Assembly (NCBI GenBank): GCA_903889595.1
Contig: CAISYI010000055.1
Location: forward strand, 1-49,819
Source: an uncultured beta proteobacterium
Lineage (GTDB): Bacteria; Pseudomonadota; Gammaproteobacteria; Burkholderiales; Burkholderiaceae
Direction: 5' to 3'
Length of the DNA: 49,819 nucleotides
A program made the position numbers and the translations under genes. Position 1 is the first letter of the stretch. Every line of letters starts with the position of its first letter. This document shows, piece by piece, positions 16,069 through 24,276 of the stretch. The notes under the pieces are model-generated. The model was not told where the DNA came from, ran no database searches, and was given only the letters and a program-made list of their open reading frames with translations.

Positions 16069-17313
16069 TTAATTTTCTCCCCAAAGACTAGATATGGGCA
16101 CAGCCCAAATCCGATCTCCAATTGGCAGAGTTTCTGATCCGTCATACAGTAAAACCCCCATTTGAAAGTTCGCACCACAAATTGTGGCAAGCTTTTTTAA
16201 TCCCTTAAGATGCGTATCTTTGACTGTTGCTGTTGCTTTCACTTCAATTCCAACCACTTGACTACGTGCATTTTCAAGAACGAAGTCGACTTCTACTTTT
16301 TCTACATCTCTGTAGAACATTACTTGATAATCTTCGTTTGAAGTAGTAATGTGTTTTAGAATTTCGCTATGAACAAAACTTTCAAGCACATTACCAAAGC
16401 GGCTTCGATCGATGAGAATTTCTTGTTTATTTAGACCTATTAAGGTGCTTAAAAGACCCGAGTCAATAAACTGTAGTTTGGGGGTTTTCGTAACTCTGCT
16501 AAGTTGATTATTTGAAAAAACCTCAACTCTGCGCAAAAGGTACATCTTCTCAAAGACACCTATGTATTTCGCAACAGTTTTACTATCTAATCCAACCTGA
16601 CCGCCTAATTGACTGTAGTTACAAATTTGTCCTGCAGTTTGCGCTAACCCCCTTAAAAATCTCGGTAATTGATCTAATTTTTCAATTTCTGCGATATCAA
16701 GTACATCGCGTTGAATAATTGAATCAAGGTATTGCTTAAACCAGGCCAATCTGCGATGGTCTTGTGATCTTGAGACGGCTTCTGGAAATCCACCATGTAA
16801 AACACGATCTATAAGACTCTCGCCAATAGCAAGATTACTAACTTTAAGAATTTGCTGAAGAAATAGGTGATCAACCCAATTTTCCTTCTGCCCCTCTAAT
16901 TCACTTTGAGAGAGAGGTAACAATGAAAGTGTTTCCATTCGTCCAGCTAATGAGTCAGCTACGGTAGGAAGTGTCATGATATTTGCAGAGCCAGTTAATA
17001 AAAATCTACCTGGTCTGCGATCTTCATCAACTGATTTTTTAATGGCTAATAGTAGTTCTGGAGCACGTTGAATTTCATCAATAACCACATAATCTAAACT
17101 GCGGATAAGACCTTCTGGATCTTCTTTTGCAGACAACCGGGTTAATTCATCATCCAGGGTCAGAAAGCGTAATTTTTTTTCTCGTGTAACTTGCTTTACT
17201 AAGGTTGTTTTCCCAGCTTGCCTCGGTCCCGCAAGAAGTACGACAGGCGTATCTTGAAGGGCTTCTAAAAGCTTAGATTCAATAGCTCGAGCGAAAAAAT
17301 GTTGTGAATTCAT
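16069..17313 (-). CDS. AAA-family ATPase with C-terminal DUF4143 domain
   Basis: About 414 residues. The N-terminal ATPase (AAA_14) has a Walker A, LAGPRQAGKTTLVKQ, near residue 30, and a Walker B, YVVIDEIQRAPELL, near 78, followed by a sensor-like FLLTGSANI. The C-terminal DUF4143 domain contains EVDFVLE and GIEVKAT, the D...ExK pattern of the restriction-endonuclease fold. The family is widespread in mobile or horizontally spread loci and its role is not established. I prefer the ATG at 17313 to the one at 17319, because the -10 box ends at 17320, which would make the mRNA almost leaderless. Four phased repeats sit in the promoter. Confidence 0.88.
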   Translation of the reverse strand: MNSQHFFARAIESKLLEALQDTPVVLLAGPRQAGKTTLVKQVTREKKLRFLTLDDELTRLSAKEDPEGLIRSLDYVVIDEIQRAPELLLAIKKSVDEDRRPGRFLLTGSANIMTLPTVADSLAGRMETLSLLPLSQSELEGQKENWVDHLFLQQILKVSNLAIGESLIDRVLHGGFPEAVSRSQDHRRLAWFKQYLDSIIQRDVLDIAEIEKLDQLPRFLRGLAQTAGQICNYSQLGGQVGLDSKTVAKYIGVFEKMYLLRRVEVFSNNQLSRVTKTPKLQFIDSGLLSTLIGLNKQEILIDRSRFGNVLESFVHSEILKHITTSNEDYQVMFYRDVEKVEVDFVLENARSQVVGIEVKATATVKDTHLKGLKKLATICGANFQMGVLLYDGSETLPIGDRIWAVPISSLWGEN

Positions 17314-17319
17314 CTGCAT

Positions 17320-17409
17320 ATTCTACCGTGAATTACGGAATCAATGTCAATAAATTACGGAATCAATTCTCGTAATTTACGGAATTAAGACTAGTAAATT
17401 ACGGAATTT
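17320..17409 (-). promoter_or_regulatory. ATPase promoter with four 22-bp-phased direct repeats
   Basis: The core TTACGGAAT occurs at 17333, 17355, 17377 and 17399, exactly 22 bases apart. On the minus strand TTGACA (17350-17345) and TAGAAT (17325-17320) form a promoter with a 19-base spacer. The first repeat lies inside the spacer and the others lie upstream. Copies 3 and 4 also contain short palindromes (CGTAA-T-TTACG; GTAA-A-TTAC). The arrangement suggests cooperative binding of a regulator on one face of the helix. Confidence 0.75.
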
Positions 17410-17490
17410 AAAATTCAACAGTGAACTTTTTTTATTATTCGCTGAGCAAAAGTAATTTTTACTCGGCGAATAGGGACTTAAAATAGGGAC

Positions 17491-18456
17491 TTAATCAAGT
17501 GTAATGTTTGCAGCCTTAATCGCAGCTTTTGTTTCAATAATCTCTTTATTGAGCATTTCTGTCATCTTTGCTGGTAGTAAATAACGCAGTTCAATACCAG
17601 CTAGCTCAGCACGTTTCTTGGTTTCAGGCAAAGCTAAGGCCTTTTCTACGCTACTAGACAATGATTGAATTACATTAGGTGGCGTGCCTGCAGCTACATA
17701 TAGTGCAACCCAAGACTCTAGTTCGAAATTTCCACCGCCTGCTTCAGCCATGGTTGGGACATTCGGTAACATTGGGTGTCTTGTTTTACTCGTTACTGCT
17801 AAGGCCTTGAGTTTGCCAGTTTGCACTGCGCCCATCACGGAAGGAGGTGTAGACATAAAGACTTGTACTTGACCAGCTAAAACATCTGCCATCGCAGCTC
17901 CTGATCCTTTATAAGGTACATGGACCATTTCAATCCCTAACTTTTGCTTCAGAATTTCAGTACCAATATGCGAGACTGATCCATTACCTTGCGAAGCATA
18001 GTTCAGTTTTGAGGGATTTGCTTTGGCATAAGCAATAAATTCTTTTAAATTATTAACAGGGATAGAGGGGTGGATTGCAATCACGTTGGTGGAAGTAGTA
18101 ATTAAACCAATTGGGGTCAAAGACTGTAGATCCCATGGTAATTTATCCATCAAAATTGGATTGGAAACATGGTAGCCAGAGTAAGAAACTAATACGGTGT
18201 AGCCGTCTTTATTACTTCTGGCAACGGTTTGATAGGCAATATTGCCACTTCCTCCGGGTTTGTTTTCAATAATGCTGGGTTGAGGCAGAATGCTGGTTAA
18301 GGCATCTCCAATAATTCTGCCAGAGGTATCAACCAGCCCACCTGGTGGATTTGGGACTATAAAAGTAATTGGTTTACTCGGGTAGTTCTGAGCAATCGAA
18401 CTTGCGCTCATTGCTAAATAAATCCATACTGCCAACAAGATTTTTTTTGAGTTCAC
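17491..18456 (-). CDS. Bug/TctC family periplasmic solute-binding protein
   Basis: The 321-residue protein has a signal peptide (MNSKKILLAVWIYLAMSASS, cleaved after SIAQ). The Bug-family N-terminus YPSKPITFIVPNPPGG follows, with NKPGGSGNIAYQ near residue 65. Bug proteins bind carboxylates and related anions in the periplasm of Burkholderiales and often lack a dedicated transporter. No TctA/TctB genes are adjacent. It lies 57 bases downstream of cysB on the same strand and might be co-transcribed with it. The ligand is unknown. Confidence 0.92.
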   Translation of the reverse strand: MNSKKILLAVWIYLAMSASSIAQNYPSKPITFIVPNPPGGLVDTSGRIIGDALTSILPQPSIIENKPGGSGNIAYQTVARSNKDGYTVLVSYSGYHVSNPILMDKLPWDLQSLTPIGLITTSTNVIAIHPSIPVNNLKEFIAYAKANPSKLNYASQGNGSVSHIGTEILKQKLGIEMVHVPYKGSGAAMADVLAGQVQVFMSTPPSVMGAVQTGKLKALAVTSKTRHPMLPNVPTMAEAGGGNFELESWVALYVAAGTPPNVIQSLSSSVEKALALPETKKRAELAGIELRYLLPAKMTEMLNKEIIETKAAIKAANITLD

Positions 18457-18513
18457 GGTAGTGCCTTTTTATGAGTATTTAAACAAAAAGTTTTAGTCTG
18501 AGAATATTGTATT

Positions 18514-19473
18514 TCAAATACTATATTCCTTGGGCTCTTGTTCAATGGTCAGAGGAGATGCGAGTGCTTGATCTACTAATTTTTTATTCAGAGTTGGTGA
18601 GAATTGTTCAATGAAAAAGTAGGTATAGGCTCTAAGGTAAGCATCTTTTTTAATCCCTAATTTAGTCGTATTCGTACCAAATAGGTGGCCGGCGGGTAGC
18701 ATCTCTAAATCTTTATCACGGCTAACGTCATAGGCGGCTCCAGCAACAATACCAACCCCTAAACCCGTTTCTACATAAGTTTTGATGACATCTGCATCAA
18801 TCGCTTCAAGAACAACATTAGGGCTTAAGCCCTTTCTTGCAAAAGCCTCATTAATTTTTTGTCTACCAGCAAAAGCAAGGTTATAAGTAATAATCGGATA
18901 TTGCACCAAGTCTTCGAGTGCTAGAGGCTTTTTTTGCAATAAGGGGTGCCCATGAGGGACCACGACAATATGTTGCCACTGGTAGGCAGGAAGAGCAATA
19001 ATTCCGGGTACTTTACTCAAGCCCTCCGTAGCAATCGCAATATCCGCTTGATCATGTAAGAGTAAGTCAGCAAGATGTTCGGGGCTGCCTTGTTGAATGC
19101 TTACCCTTACTTTAGGAAACTTTTTAGTGAATTCAGAGATGACCTTCGGTAAGGCATAACGGGCTTGGGTATGAGTGGTTGCAATCACAAAATTTCCTTG
19201 ATCGGAAGAAGCATACTCGGTACCAATTTTCTTTAAGTTTTCAACATCTCCCAAAATACGTTCAATTGCTGCCAAAATTTTCTGACCAGGTTCAGTTAAG
19301 TTTCTGATTCTTTTACCGTGGCGGCGAAAAATCTCTACTCCAAGCTCATCCTCTAGCTCCAAAATCGCCTTAGAAACACCCGGTTGCGATGTAAAAAGTG
19401 CTTTAGCAGCATCTGTTAAGTTGAAGTTTTGACGAACTGCTTCTCTGACAAACCGAAATTGATGAAGATTCAT
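18514..19473 (-). CDS. cysB: CysB-type LysR family transcriptional regulator
   Basis: CysB and Cbl activate sulfur assimilation genes and respond to N-acetylserine or adenylylsulfate. The 319-residue protein starts MNLHQFRFVREAVRQNFNLT and has the helix-turn-helix AAKALFTSQPGVSKAILELE at about 22-41, close to CysB. The effector-binding domain contains FVIATTHTQARYALPKVI near 95, a conserved CysB segment. It is transcribed away from the sulfate assimilation operon, 82 bases from the first gene, the classic layout for a LysR regulator and its target. Confidence 0.92.
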   Translation of the reverse strand: MNLHQFRFVREAVRQNFNLTDAAKALFTSQPGVSKAILELEDELGVEIFRRHGKRIRNLTEPGQKILAAIERILGDVENLKKIGTEYASSDQGNFVIATTHTQARYALPKVISEFTKKFPKVRVSIQQGSPEHLADLLLHDQADIAIATEGLSKVPGIIALPAYQWQHIVVVPHGHPLLQKKPLALEDLVQYPIITYNLAFAGRQKINEAFARKGLSPNVVLEAIDADVIKTYVETGLGVGIVAGAAYDVSRDKDLEMLPAGHLFGTNTTKLGIKKDAYLRAYTYFFIEQFSPTLNKKLVDQALASPLTIEQEPKEYSI

Positions 19474-19555
19474 TAGAGTTACCTTTTCTTTATATTGATT
19501 TGGATATATTAAAACGATTTTATATTATTTGTAAATCTAAGTAAACATCGGCAGA

Positions 19556-20356
19556 ATGACGTCTATGGAAAATACACTCATTCAAACAATTCCCTATGTC
19601 CTTTCTGGAGGACTTGTCGGTCTTTTAGTTGGGATCACCGGGGTAGGTGGCGGGTCTTTAATGACGCCTTTATTAACATTGATTTTTGGTATTTCACCCT
19701 CTGTGGCGGTCGGCACTGATTTGGCGTTTGCTGCCATTACTAAAGGGGTTGGCACCATTGCCCATCGCATGCACGGACACATTCGTTGGAATATCGTCAA
19801 GTTATTGTGCCTTGGCAGTTTAACAACTGCATTGATAACTTTATTGGTTTTAAAGCAAGTCGGTAATTTGAATGAAGAATGGCAATCTTTTATTAAAGCA
19901 TCGATTGGGATTTCAGTAATTTTGACAGCGATATCCATCGTGTTTAGAAAAAAAATGCTAATTTGGTTAGATCGCCACCCCAAATGTCAGCTTGAGGGGC
20001 ATTCTTTAAAGATTGCTACAGTTATCTTGGGTGCTGTGATTGGAGTTTTAGTTACAATTTCATCTATCGGTGCAGGAGCAATTGGTGCAACGGGTATTTT
20101 GCTGTTGTATCCAAAGCTAAGGCCTGCTGATGTAGCTGGCACTGATATTGCTTATGCTGTTCCCTTAACAGCTTTAGCAGGTTTAGGACACTGGTGGCTA
20201 GGGAACGTAAACTTTATGCTTCTTGGAGGCCTACTCATTGGTTCGATACCCGCAATTTGGTTGGGAGCAAGGTTATCAAAACAATTGCCTGAGAGATTTA
20301 CTCGAACGGCTTTAGCTGTGGTGTTGACTTTGGTTGGTTTTAAATTAGTTATTTAA
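19556..20356 (+). CDS. TauE/SafE family membrane permease
   Basis: The 266-residue integral membrane protein has about eight hydrophobic segments. Its paired glycine-rich signatures are LLVGITGVGGGSLMTPLL near residue 22 and VTISSIGAGAIGATGILLLY near 163, typical of the TauE/SafE (sulfite or sulfoacetate exporter) family. As first gene of the cys operon, 22 bases before cysI, it may export sulfite or import sulfate; the direction cannot be told from sequence. The ATG at 19556 and another at 19565 are both possible, since neither has a strong Shine-Dalgarno site. Confidence 0.85.
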   Translation: MTSMENTLIQTIPYVLSGGLVGLLVGITGVGGGSLMTPLLTLIFGISPSVAVGTDLAFAAITKGVGTIAHRMHGHIRWNIVKLLCLGSLTTALITLLVLKQVGNLNEEWQSFIKASIGISVILTAISIVFRKKMLIWLDRHPKCQLEGHSLKIATVILGAVIGVLVTISSIGAGAIGATGILLLYPKLRPADVAGTDIAYAVPLTALAGLGHWWLGNVNFMLLGGLLIGSIPAIWLGARLSKQLPERFTRTALAVVLTLVGFKLVI

Positions 20357-20378
20357 TAGAATTTAGGATTTTAAATTT

Positions 20379-22076
20379 ATGTATCAATATGACGCGATTG
20401 ATCAACAATTGGTGAACGAACGAGTTAACCAATTTAAAGATCAGGTGCAAAGAAGAATAAGAGACGAAATCGCTGAAGATGACTTTAAACCTTTGCGATT
20501 ACAAAATGGCTTGTACATGCAACGTCATGCCTACATGCTCAGAGTGGCGATTCCTTACGGTATGTTGAGTAGTAATCAGCTAAGGAAATTAGCTGACATT
20601 AGTGACCGTTATGATCGTGGTTATGGTCACTTCACAACCCGCCAAAATATTCAGTTCAATTGGATCAATCTTGAAGAGGCACCTGCCATTTTGGCAGAAT
20701 TAGCTAGTGTAGAAATGCACGCAATTCAAACCTCAGGAAACGTAGTACGTAACATTACCAGTGATCCTTTTGCGGGAGTTGCACAAGATGAAAAAATCGA
20801 TCCGCGACCGATTTGTGAATTATTAAGACAGTGGTCAACCTTACATCCTGAATATGCCTTTTTACCAAGAAAATTTAAAATTGCGATAAATGGTGCAGAC
20901 AATGATCGTGCAGTGATTTTGGCGCATGATGTTGGCTTACAACTCAAGAAAGACACTAACGGCGAAATCGTTGTTGATGTTTATGTTGGAGGCGGTCTGG
21001 GTAGAACGCCTATTTTAGGATCTTTGATCAAAACTGATTTGCCATGGGCGAAATTACCGAGTTATTTATCAGCCATCTTACGCGTTTACAACCGTTTTGG
21101 CCGCAGAGATAATATTTATAAGGCACGCATTAAAATCTTAGTAAAAGCACTTGGGCCTGAAGAGTTTACTCGTCAAGTTGAAGCACAATGGCAAGATTGG
21201 CAGGATACGACGGAAGACTTTTTACCAACTGAGTGGGACCGCGTCGCAAAATATTTTTCTGCACCAAATTATTTAAAGCTTACCGAAATCACTTCATCCT
21301 CACTCATTGCGCTAGCCCCCGAAAAAGAAAAAAAATCTTTTGGGCGTTGGTTGACAAGAAACGTTAAGCATCACCAGCAGTCTGGTTATGCGAGTGTGAC
21401 CTTGTCGTTAAAACCTCATGGAACGGCAGCAGCTGGGGACGCTACAAGTTTGCAAATGCGTCAAGTTGCCGATTTGGCGGATGAATATAGTTTTGGTGAG
21501 TTGAGAGTAACTCATGAACAAAATTTAGTTCTAGCAGACGTTGAACAATCTAGACTATTTGAGTTGTATCAAAAGGCTTCTGAAGCGAATTTGGTAATTC
21601 CGAATATTGGCTTATTGACAGATATGATTGTTTGTCCAGGCGGCGATTTTTGTTCTTTGGCAAATGCGAAGTCGCTTCCAATCGCTAGTGCCATCCAAGA
21701 GCGCTTTGATGACTTAGATTATTTGTTTGACTTAGGGGAAATCTCTCTGAACATCTCCGGATGTATCAACTCTTGTGGTCATCATCACATTGGTAATATT
21801 GGTATTTTGGGCGTTGATAAAGATGGTTCGGAATGGTATCAAGTGACCTTAGGTGGTGCTCAAGGAAACCAAACGAGTATTGGTAAGGTAATCGGCCCGT
21901 CATTTGGCGCAGAACAAATGCCAGATGTAATTTCTGACGTGATTAACGTCTACGTCGAAAACCGTGAACCCTCCGAAACTTTTGCTAGTACGGTAAGTCG
22001 AATTGGAATTACACCATTTAAAGAACGCGTTTATCCAGTTAAAAACGTTGTGGATGAGGAACCAACTCATGCATAA
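20379..22076 (+). CDS. cysI: Assimilatory sulfite reductase hemoprotein
   Basis: This siroheme/[4Fe-4S] enzyme reduces sulfite to sulfide in six electron steps. The 565 residues contain duplicated ferrite-reductase-like half-domains. The N-terminal half has GYGHFTTRQNIQFNWI and TSGNVVRNITSDPFAG. The cluster ligands are Cys419 and Cys425 (VCPGGDFC), and Cys462 and Cys466 (SGCINSCGHHHIGN). No flavoprotein cysJ is adjacent, so the electron donor may be a ferredoxin or a protein encoded elsewhere. It overlaps the DUF934 gene by 8 bases, as is usual in betaproteobacteria. Confidence 0.93.
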   Translation: MYQYDAIDQQLVNERVNQFKDQVQRRIRDEIAEDDFKPLRLQNGLYMQRHAYMLRVAIPYGMLSSNQLRKLADISDRYDRGYGHFTTRQNIQFNWINLEEAPAILAELASVEMHAIQTSGNVVRNITSDPFAGVAQDEKIDPRPICELLRQWSTLHPEYAFLPRKFKIAINGADNDRAVILAHDVGLQLKKDTNGEIVVDVYVGGGLGRTPILGSLIKTDLPWAKLPSYLSAILRVYNRFGRRDNIYKARIKILVKALGPEEFTRQVEAQWQDWQDTTEDFLPTEWDRVAKYFSAPNYLKLTEITSSSLIALAPEKEKKSFGRWLTRNVKHHQQSGYASVTLSLKPHGTAAAGDATSLQMRQVADLADEYSFGELRVTHEQNLVLADVEQSRLFELYQKASEANLVIPNIGLLTDMIVCPGGDFCSLANAKSLPIASAIQERFDDLDYLFDLGEISLNISGCINSCGHHHIGNIGILGVDKDGSEWYQVTLGGAQGNQTSIGKVIGPSFGAEQMPDVISDVINVYVENREPSETFASTVSRIGITPFKERVYPVKNVVDEEPTHA

Positions 22077-22611
22077 AATTATTTCTTATAAAAAGCAGGA
22101 AACACCTTCTATTAAGGACGATGTTTGGCAAGTCATGCGCTTTGATAAAGAGCACTTTTCTGCGGTCCTACCGGATGGAAAGCTGATTGTGCCATTTTCT
22201 ATGTGGCTCTCAGAACAGGAAAATCCGCAGTGGAATCAACGCATCAAAGCTGGTGATATTGCTGTTTGGTTTGGAGTTGAGGATGATGTCCAATTACAAG
22301 CGGAAGTAATTCAGCAATCAATAGGTGACTGGCCTCTGATAGCGATTGATTTTCCGATTTATAGGGATGGTCGAGGATTTAGTACAGCAGCAATATTACG
22401 AAAGCGCTTTACTTCAGATAAAGAAATTCGTGCAATCGGCGATGTCCTAGTAGATCAATTAATCCAAATGGCTAGAGTTGGTTTTGATAGTTTCGATTTG
22501 CGCGCTGATCAATCCATTGAGGTTGGCTTGGCACAGTTTTCTATTTATCACGTAAGTTTGCAAAATGATTGGCGCAGTGCTCGTTCACAACTAAAGACTG
22601 TGGTTTCATGA
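22069..22611 (+). CDS. DUF934 protein of the sulfite reductase operon
   Basis: About 180 residues. I chose the ATG at 22069, which overlaps cysI and is preceded by GATGAGGAA. An upstream in-frame ATG at 22003 would add 22 atypical residues. The C-terminal half contains IAIDFPIYRDGRGFSTAAILR and IGDVLVDQLIQMARVGFDSF, the DUF934 hallmark. Members are almost always next to cysI in proteobacteria and are annotated as oxidoreductases or sulfite reductase partners. No catalytic motif is evident. It overlaps cysH by 4 bases. Confidence 0.88.
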   Translation: MHKIISYKKQETPSIKDDVWQVMRFDKEHFSAVLPDGKLIVPFSMWLSEQENPQWNQRIKAGDIAVWFGVEDDVQLQAEVIQQSIGDWPLIAIDFPIYRDGRGFSTAAILRKRFTSDKEIRAIGDVLVDQLIQMARVGFDSFDLRADQSIEVGLAQFSIYHVSLQNDWRSARSQLKTVVS

Positions 22612-23378
22612 AACCTGTTTTTTGGAAGATCCCAGCTACTCAAAAATCCACAACTTATATTCAAGAATTATTTGATAAGTTGGCGAAGCGGTTGCAGTTG
22701 ATTACAAAAGAGTATCAGCAGGTTAAGTTTGCAACAAGCTTAGCCGCTGAAGATATGGTCTTAACTGACGCCATTGCTTCATTGTCGCTACCGATTCAAT
22801 TATTTACCTTGAATACCGGTAGACTCCATGCTGTGACAGTGCAAATGGTTGAGCAAGTCCAAACTCACTATGGGATTCAAATTGAGTCTGTAATTCCAAA
22901 TGAAGCGGATGTTAGTAACTTTTTAGCACAATACGGTCTAAACGGCTTTTACGATTCAGAAGTCGCGAAAAAGGCCTGTTGTGGAGCACGTAAGGTGATT
23001 CCTTTAAATCAAGCTCTATTTGGAGCCGATGCTTGGTTGTCTGGACAAAGAAGAGGGCAAGCGGTAACTCGGTCAGAACTTGATTTTCAAGAGGAAGATA
23101 CAGACCGCAGCATGATGAAATTTAATCCTTTATTTGATTTTTCAGAAGAGGATGTCTGGGCTTACTTAACCCATCGAAATGTACCAATTCATCCCTTACA
23201 TTTTGAAGGTTATCCCAGTATTGGTTGTGAACCTTGTACCCGTCCTGTGAAAGAGGGTGAAGATATTAGGGCTGGGCGTTGGTGGTGGTTGCAAGGCGAT
23301 AGTAAAGAATGTGGCTTGCACGTTCAAGAAGAAACAATTGAAATAGAAAATAATGACGAATCAACAATTACAAAATGA
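22608..23378 (+). CDS. cysH: Assimilatory adenylylsulfate (APS) reductase
   Basis: This enzyme reduces activated sulfate to sulfite using thioredoxin. The 256-residue protein starts MKPVFWKIPA at 22608, overlapping the DUF934 stop. It has the cysteine pairs Cys124-Cys125 (KKACCGARK) and Cys207/Cys210 (GCEPC) that bind a [4Fe-4S] cluster. These mark the APS-using type rather than the PAPS-using E. coli type. The catalytic Cys235 lies in KECGLH. This agrees with the lack of an APS kinase (cysC) in the operon. The 3' end overlaps cysD by 26 bases. Confidence 0.94.
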   Translation: MKPVFWKIPATQKSTTYIQELFDKLAKRLQLITKEYQQVKFATSLAAEDMVLTDAIASLSLPIQLFTLNTGRLHAVTVQMVEQVQTHYGIQIESVIPNEADVSNFLAQYGLNGFYDSEVAKKACCGARKVIPLNQALFGADAWLSGQRRGQAVTRSELDFQEEDTDRSMMKFNPLFDFSEEDVWAYLTHRNVPIHPLHFEGYPSIGCEPCTRPVKEGEDIRAGRWWWLQGDSKECGLHVQEETIEIENNDESTITK

Positions 23379-24276
23379 ACATTTAGATTGGCTTGAAGCT
23401 GAGTCAATTTACATCATTCGTGAAGTGGCTGCACAATGCGCTAATCCGGCATTACTCTTTTCGGGTGGTAAGGATTCGATCGTGATGTATCACCTTGCGC
23501 GTAAAGCTTTTCAGTTTGGTTCGCGCCCGATACAAATCCCTTTTCCTTTATTGCACGTTGATACTGGGCATAACTATCCTGAAGTGATCCAATTTAGAGA
23601 TGAAATCGTCGCAAAGACAAATGCCAAGTTAATCGTTGCACATGTCGAAGATTCCATTAAGAGGGGTACCGTTAAACTTCGTAAAGAAACGGACTCTCGT
23701 AATGCTGCACAAGCAACAACCTTACTCGAAGCGATTGAGGAGTATGGTTTTGATGCCTTGATGGGTGGTGCTAGAAGAGATGAAGAAAAAGCTCGTGCGA
23801 AGGAACGTATTTTTTCATTCCGCGATGAGTTTGGTCAATGGGATCCTAAAGCACAACGTCCAGAATTATGGAACCTCTATAATGCCCGCATTCACAAGGG
23901 TGAAAATATGCGTGTTTTCCCTATTTCTAATTGGACCGAGTTGGATGTGTGGCAATACATCGCCCGTGAAAATTTAGAATTACCGACCATTTACTTTACG
24001 CATCAACGTGAAGTGGTTCGACGCGGAGACTTATTATTTCCAGTCACTCCATTAACACCAAAAACGAATGATGATCAAAGTGAAATTTTATCTGTTCGTT
24101 TTAGGACGGTCGGTGATATTAGTTGTACCTGTCCGGTGCTCAGCATTGCAGATAATCCTTTAGATATTATTGCCGAAACGGCATTGTCCGAAATCACCGA
24201 GCGGGGCGCAACACGGACCGATGATCAAACCAGTGAAGCATCGATGGAACGACGTAAAAAAGAAGGGTATTTCTGA
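23353..24276 (+). CDS. cysD: Sulfate adenylyltransferase subunit 2
   Basis: CysD forms APS from sulfate and ATP together with CysN. The 307-residue protein has the PP-loop LLFSGGKDSIVMYHLA near residue 35, then HVDTGHNYPEV and GGARRDEEKARAKERIFSFR. The C-terminus SMERRKKEGYF is typical. The start overlaps cysH by 26 bases; a shorter start in the same frame is not apparent. It overlaps cysN by one base, so the two subunits are translated together. Confidence 0.96.
   Translation: MTNQQLQNEHLDWLEAESIYIIREVAAQCANPALLFSGGKDSIVMYHLARKAFQFGSRPIQIPFPLLHVDTGHNYPEVIQFRDEIVAKTNAKLIVAHVEDSIKRGTVKLRKETDSRNAAQATTLLEAIEEYGFDALMGGARRDEEKARAKERIFSFRDEFGQWDPKAQRPELWNLYNARIHKGENMRVFPISNWTELDVWQYIARENLELPTIYFTHQREVVRRGDLLFPVTPLTPKTNDDQSEILSVRFRTVGDISCTCPVLSIADNPLDIIAETALSEITERGATRTDDQTSEASMERRKKEGYF

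Noticed and set aside
17333-17409. CRISPR array as explanation of the four repeats
   Set aside because: The repeat core is only 9 bases and the spacing 22 bases; no cas genes are present, and the repeats overlap a promoter.
19594-19983. Minus-strand frame of 129 codons inside the TauE-like gene
   Set aside because: It lies opposite a clear membrane-protein gene; no Shine-Dalgarno site and no recognisable domain.
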